64,000 nucleotides of DNA from Brevundimonas sp. M20 (GTDB taxonomy: Bacteria; Pseudomonadota; Alphaproteobacteria; Caulobacterales; Caulobacteraceae), in assembly GCF_006547065.1 (NCBI RefSeq), contig NZ_CP041243.1:806001-870000 (forward strand), given 5' to 3'. The position numbers and the translations under genes were made by a program. The notes under the pieces are model-generated. The model did not search any database. It was given only the letters and a program-made list of their open reading frames with translations, and had not been told where the DNA came from. Position 1 is the stretch's first letter. Every line of letters begins with the position of its first letter. Shown here one piece after another: positions 61,940-64,000 of this stretch.

Positions 61940-64000
61940 CAGCCGTTCATCCAGTTCGGCATCCAGCTCTCGTGCATCTCGCGCAGGTGCGAGACCGGCA
62001 GGCGGAACAGTTCGCCCTTCGGCCCCGACGAGGCGAAGTCCGAGCCCTTCACCATGCCGACGACCGAGGCATGCAACCCGGCTTCATGGGCCTTGGCGAT
62101 CAGGGCGTTGGCGTCGGTGACGGCCACCAGATAGCGGGCCTGGTCCTCGCCGAACAGGAAGGCGTGGGCGTGCGCCGCGCTCGAGGCGTTCAGCTCGACC
62201 CCGACATCCGACGCCAGCGCGATGTCCGCCGCCGCGCCGATCAGTCCGCCGTCCGACAGGTCGTGCACGACCGTCAGTTCGCCGCTCTCGATCAGGCCAC
62301 GCACGAAGTCGCCCGTATTGCGTTCCAGCTTCAGGTCCACCGGCGGCGGCGCGCCGTCCTCGCGGCCCAGCACTTCGCGCAGGTAAATGGACGCGCCCAG
62401 CTCGCCGCGGGTCTCGCCGATCAGCACCAGCGTATCGCCCTCGACCGCGCCGCCGAAGCCGGTGACGGTGTCATAGTTGGGCAGCAGGCCGACCGCGCCG
62501 ACCGTCGGGGTCGGCGGAATGGCGACGCCGTTGGTCTCGTTGTAGAGGCTGACGTTCCCCGACACGACCGGGAAGTCCAGCTCGCGGCAGGCCTCGGCCA
62601 TGCCGTCGATGGCCCGCACGATCTGGCCCATGATCTCGGGGCGCTGCGGGTTGCCGAAGTTCAGGTTGTCGGTGATGGCGATCGGGCGCGACCCCACGGC
62701 GGTCAGGTTGCGCCAGGCCTCGGCCACGCACTGCTTGCCGCCTTCATAGGGATCGGCCTGCACATAGCGCGGGGTGCAGTCGCTGGTGACGGCCAGACCC
62801 TTGTCCGTGCCATGCACCCGAACCACGCCCGCGTCGGCGCCGGTGGCCGAGTCGTGCAGGGTGTCCGCCATCACGTGACGGTCGTATTGCTCCCAGATCC
62901 AGCGCTTGGACGCCATATCCGGGCAGGTCAGGACGTTCAGCACCGCGTCAGTCCAGTTCTCCGGCGCGGGCACGTCCTTCGGATCGAGGCGCGGCTGCAG
63001 GTCCGGCTGCACCCACGGACGGTCGTACAGAGGCGCGTCGTCGAACAGCGGGGCCAGTGGCACGTCGCAGACCACTTCGCCGTGATGCTTCAGCACCAGA
63101 CGGCCGGTGTCGGTGGTCACGCCGATCACGGCGGCGTCCAGACCCCACTTCTCGAAGATGCGGTAGCCGTCTTCCTCGCGGCCCGGCTTCAGAACCGCCA
63201 GCATCCGCTCCTGCGATTCCGACAGCATCATCTCATAGGCGGACATGCCTTCTTCGCGCTGGGGCACGGCGTCCATGTTCAGCTCGATGCCGACGCCGCC
63301 CTTGCCGGCCATCTCGACCGACGACGAGGTCAGACCCGCTGCGCCCATGTCCTGAATGGCGGCGACGGCGCCCGAGGCCATCAGCTCCAGCGTGGCCTCG
63401 ATCAGCAGCTTCTCGGCGAACGGGTCGCCGACCTGCACGGTCGGGCGCTTCGATTCCGACTCATCATCGAACTCCGCGGACGACATGGTCGCGCCGTGGA
63501 TGCCGTCGCGGCCGGTCTTCGAACCGAAGTAAACCACCGACAGGCCCGCCGAGGGCGCGGCCGAGTAGAAGATGGCGTCCGACTTCGCCAGACCCACGCA
63601 CATGGCGTTGACCAGGATGTTGCCGTTGTAGCCGGCGTGGAAATTCGTCTCGCCCGCCACGGTCGGCACGCCGACGCAGTTGCCGTAGCCGCCGATGCCC
63701 GAGACGACGCCCGAGACCAGACGCTTGGTCTTCTCATGCCCCACGTCGCCGAAGCGCAGGGCGTTCAGCAGGGCCACCGGGCGCGCGCCCATGGTGAAGA
63801 CGTCGCGCATGATGCCGCCCACGCCCGTCGCCGCGCCCTGATAGGGCTCGATGTAGGACGGGTGGTTGTGGCTCTCCATCTTGAAGATGCAGGCGTCGCC
63901 GTCATCGATGTCGATGACCCCGGCGTTCTCGCCCGGGCCGCAGATCACCCGCGGTCCCTTGGTGGGGAACTTGCCCAGATGAATCTTCGAGGATTTGTAC
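61939..64000 (-). CDS. purL: Phosphoribosylformylglycinamidine synthase subunit PurL (5' truncated)
   Basis: At least 686 aa are visible; the frame stays open through 64000 ([18 protein letters not shown] precedes the first in-window start), so the N-terminus is outside. [21 protein letters not shown] holds the substrate/metal His; [67 protein letters not shown] and [17 protein letters not shown] are PurL motifs. This is the small type that works with PurQ and PurS, which are not in the window. It converts FGAR to FGAM. Confidence 0.97.
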   Translation of the reverse strand, partial: YKSSKIHLGKFPTKGPRVICGPGENAGVIDIDDGDACIFKMESHNHPSYIEPYQGAATGVGGIMRDVFTMGARPVALLNALRFGDVGHEKTKRLVSGVVSGIGGYGNCVGVPTVAGETNFHAGYNGNILVNAMCVGLAKSDAIFYSAAPSAGLSVVYFGSKTGRDGIHGATMSSAEFDDESESKRPTVQVGDPFAEKLLIEATLELMASGAVAAIQDMGAAGLTSSSVEMAGKGGVGIELNMDAVPQREEGMSAYEMMLSESQERMLAVLKPGREEDGYRIFEKWGLDAAVIGVTTDTGRLVLKHHGEVVCDVPLAPLFDDAPLYDRPWVQPDLQPRLDPKDVPAPENWTDAVLNVLTCPDMASKRWIWEQYDRHVMADTLHDSATGADAGVVRVHGTDKGLAVTSDCTPRYVQADPYEGGKQCVAEAWRNLTAVGSRPIAITDNLNFGNPQRPEIMGQIVRAIDGMAEACRELDFPVVSGNVSLYNETNGVAIPPTPTVGAVGLLPNYDTVTGFGGAVEGDTLVLIGETRGELGASIYLREVLGREDGAPPPVDLKLERNTGDFVRGLIESGELTVVHDLSDGGLIGAAADIALASDVGVELNASSAAHAHAFLFGEDQARYLVAVTDANALIAKAHEAGLHASVVGMVKGSDFASSGPKGELFRLPVSHLREMHESWMPNWMNG

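Overview
The window is chromosomal DNA of a GC-rich alphaproteobacterium, most likely a Brevundimonas or close relative in the Caulobacterales. This rests on the paired zauP-zapA cell-division genes, a Ros/MucR-type regulator between two DUF2336 genes, an alphaproteobacterial-looking 6S RNA beside fau, RpoH with its RpoH box, CtrA-like half-site pairs upstream of fliI, a chemoreceptor and a receiver gene, and a relic of the alphaproteobacterial gene transfer agent (GTA). I saw no tRNA or rRNA gene, CRISPR array, insertion sequence or integrase.

Layout. 1-4.2 kb: a 5'-truncated MHYT-GGDEF-EAL protein, rpsD, and three small envelope proteins, two of them paralogues. 4.2-10.2 kb (minus): a long co-directional run, sfsA-map-radC-asparaginase-GNAT-bolA-degenerate aldo/keto reductase-grxD-thioesterase. 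10.2-14.9 kb: a CinA-like domain protein, a Tat-exported GH10 xylanase, fliJ, fliI and a RhtA-like exporter divergent from an Lrp regulator. 15.5-22 kb: a soluble PAS chemoreceptor, cysK, two DUF2336 genes around mucR, and a secreted Pro/Ala-rich protein. 22-26.2 kb: an SsuABC/THI5-like ABC importer, a 640-bp gene-free stretch full of perfect hairpins, and a hydrolase. 26.3-29.6 kb: uup, a tetR-SMR operon with a perfect operator, and a YcgN-type protein.

29.7-34.6 kb is a decayed GTA cluster. Portal, a small coupled gene, prohead protease and capsid remain. The next recognisable sequence is the C-terminal end of the host-specificity protein, joined out of frame to the capsid. Two minus-strand genes sit inside the head module.

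34.7-46.1 kb holds housekeeping genes: a DnaJ/CbpA-like chaperone, serC, purA, a receiver-like protein with Glu at the phosphoacceptor position, rpoH, a small GNAT, rluD, a DUF2799 lipoprotein, and a glycolytic gap-(membrane protein)-pgk-fba cluster. 46.2-56.4 kb: a two-component system divergent from an EF-hand protein, two tandem S41 peptidases, and a minus-strand tkt-VOC-esterase-purT run. 56.4-64 kb: zauP-zapA, a GbsR-type regulator whose start codon lies inside a 22-bp palindrome, DUF4166, a membrane-SDR fusion, the probable 6S RNA, fau, a YmdB-type phosphoesterase, a DUF305 lipoprotein, and purL running off the right edge.

All functional assignments come from reading motifs and remembered family features. 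No database search was run.
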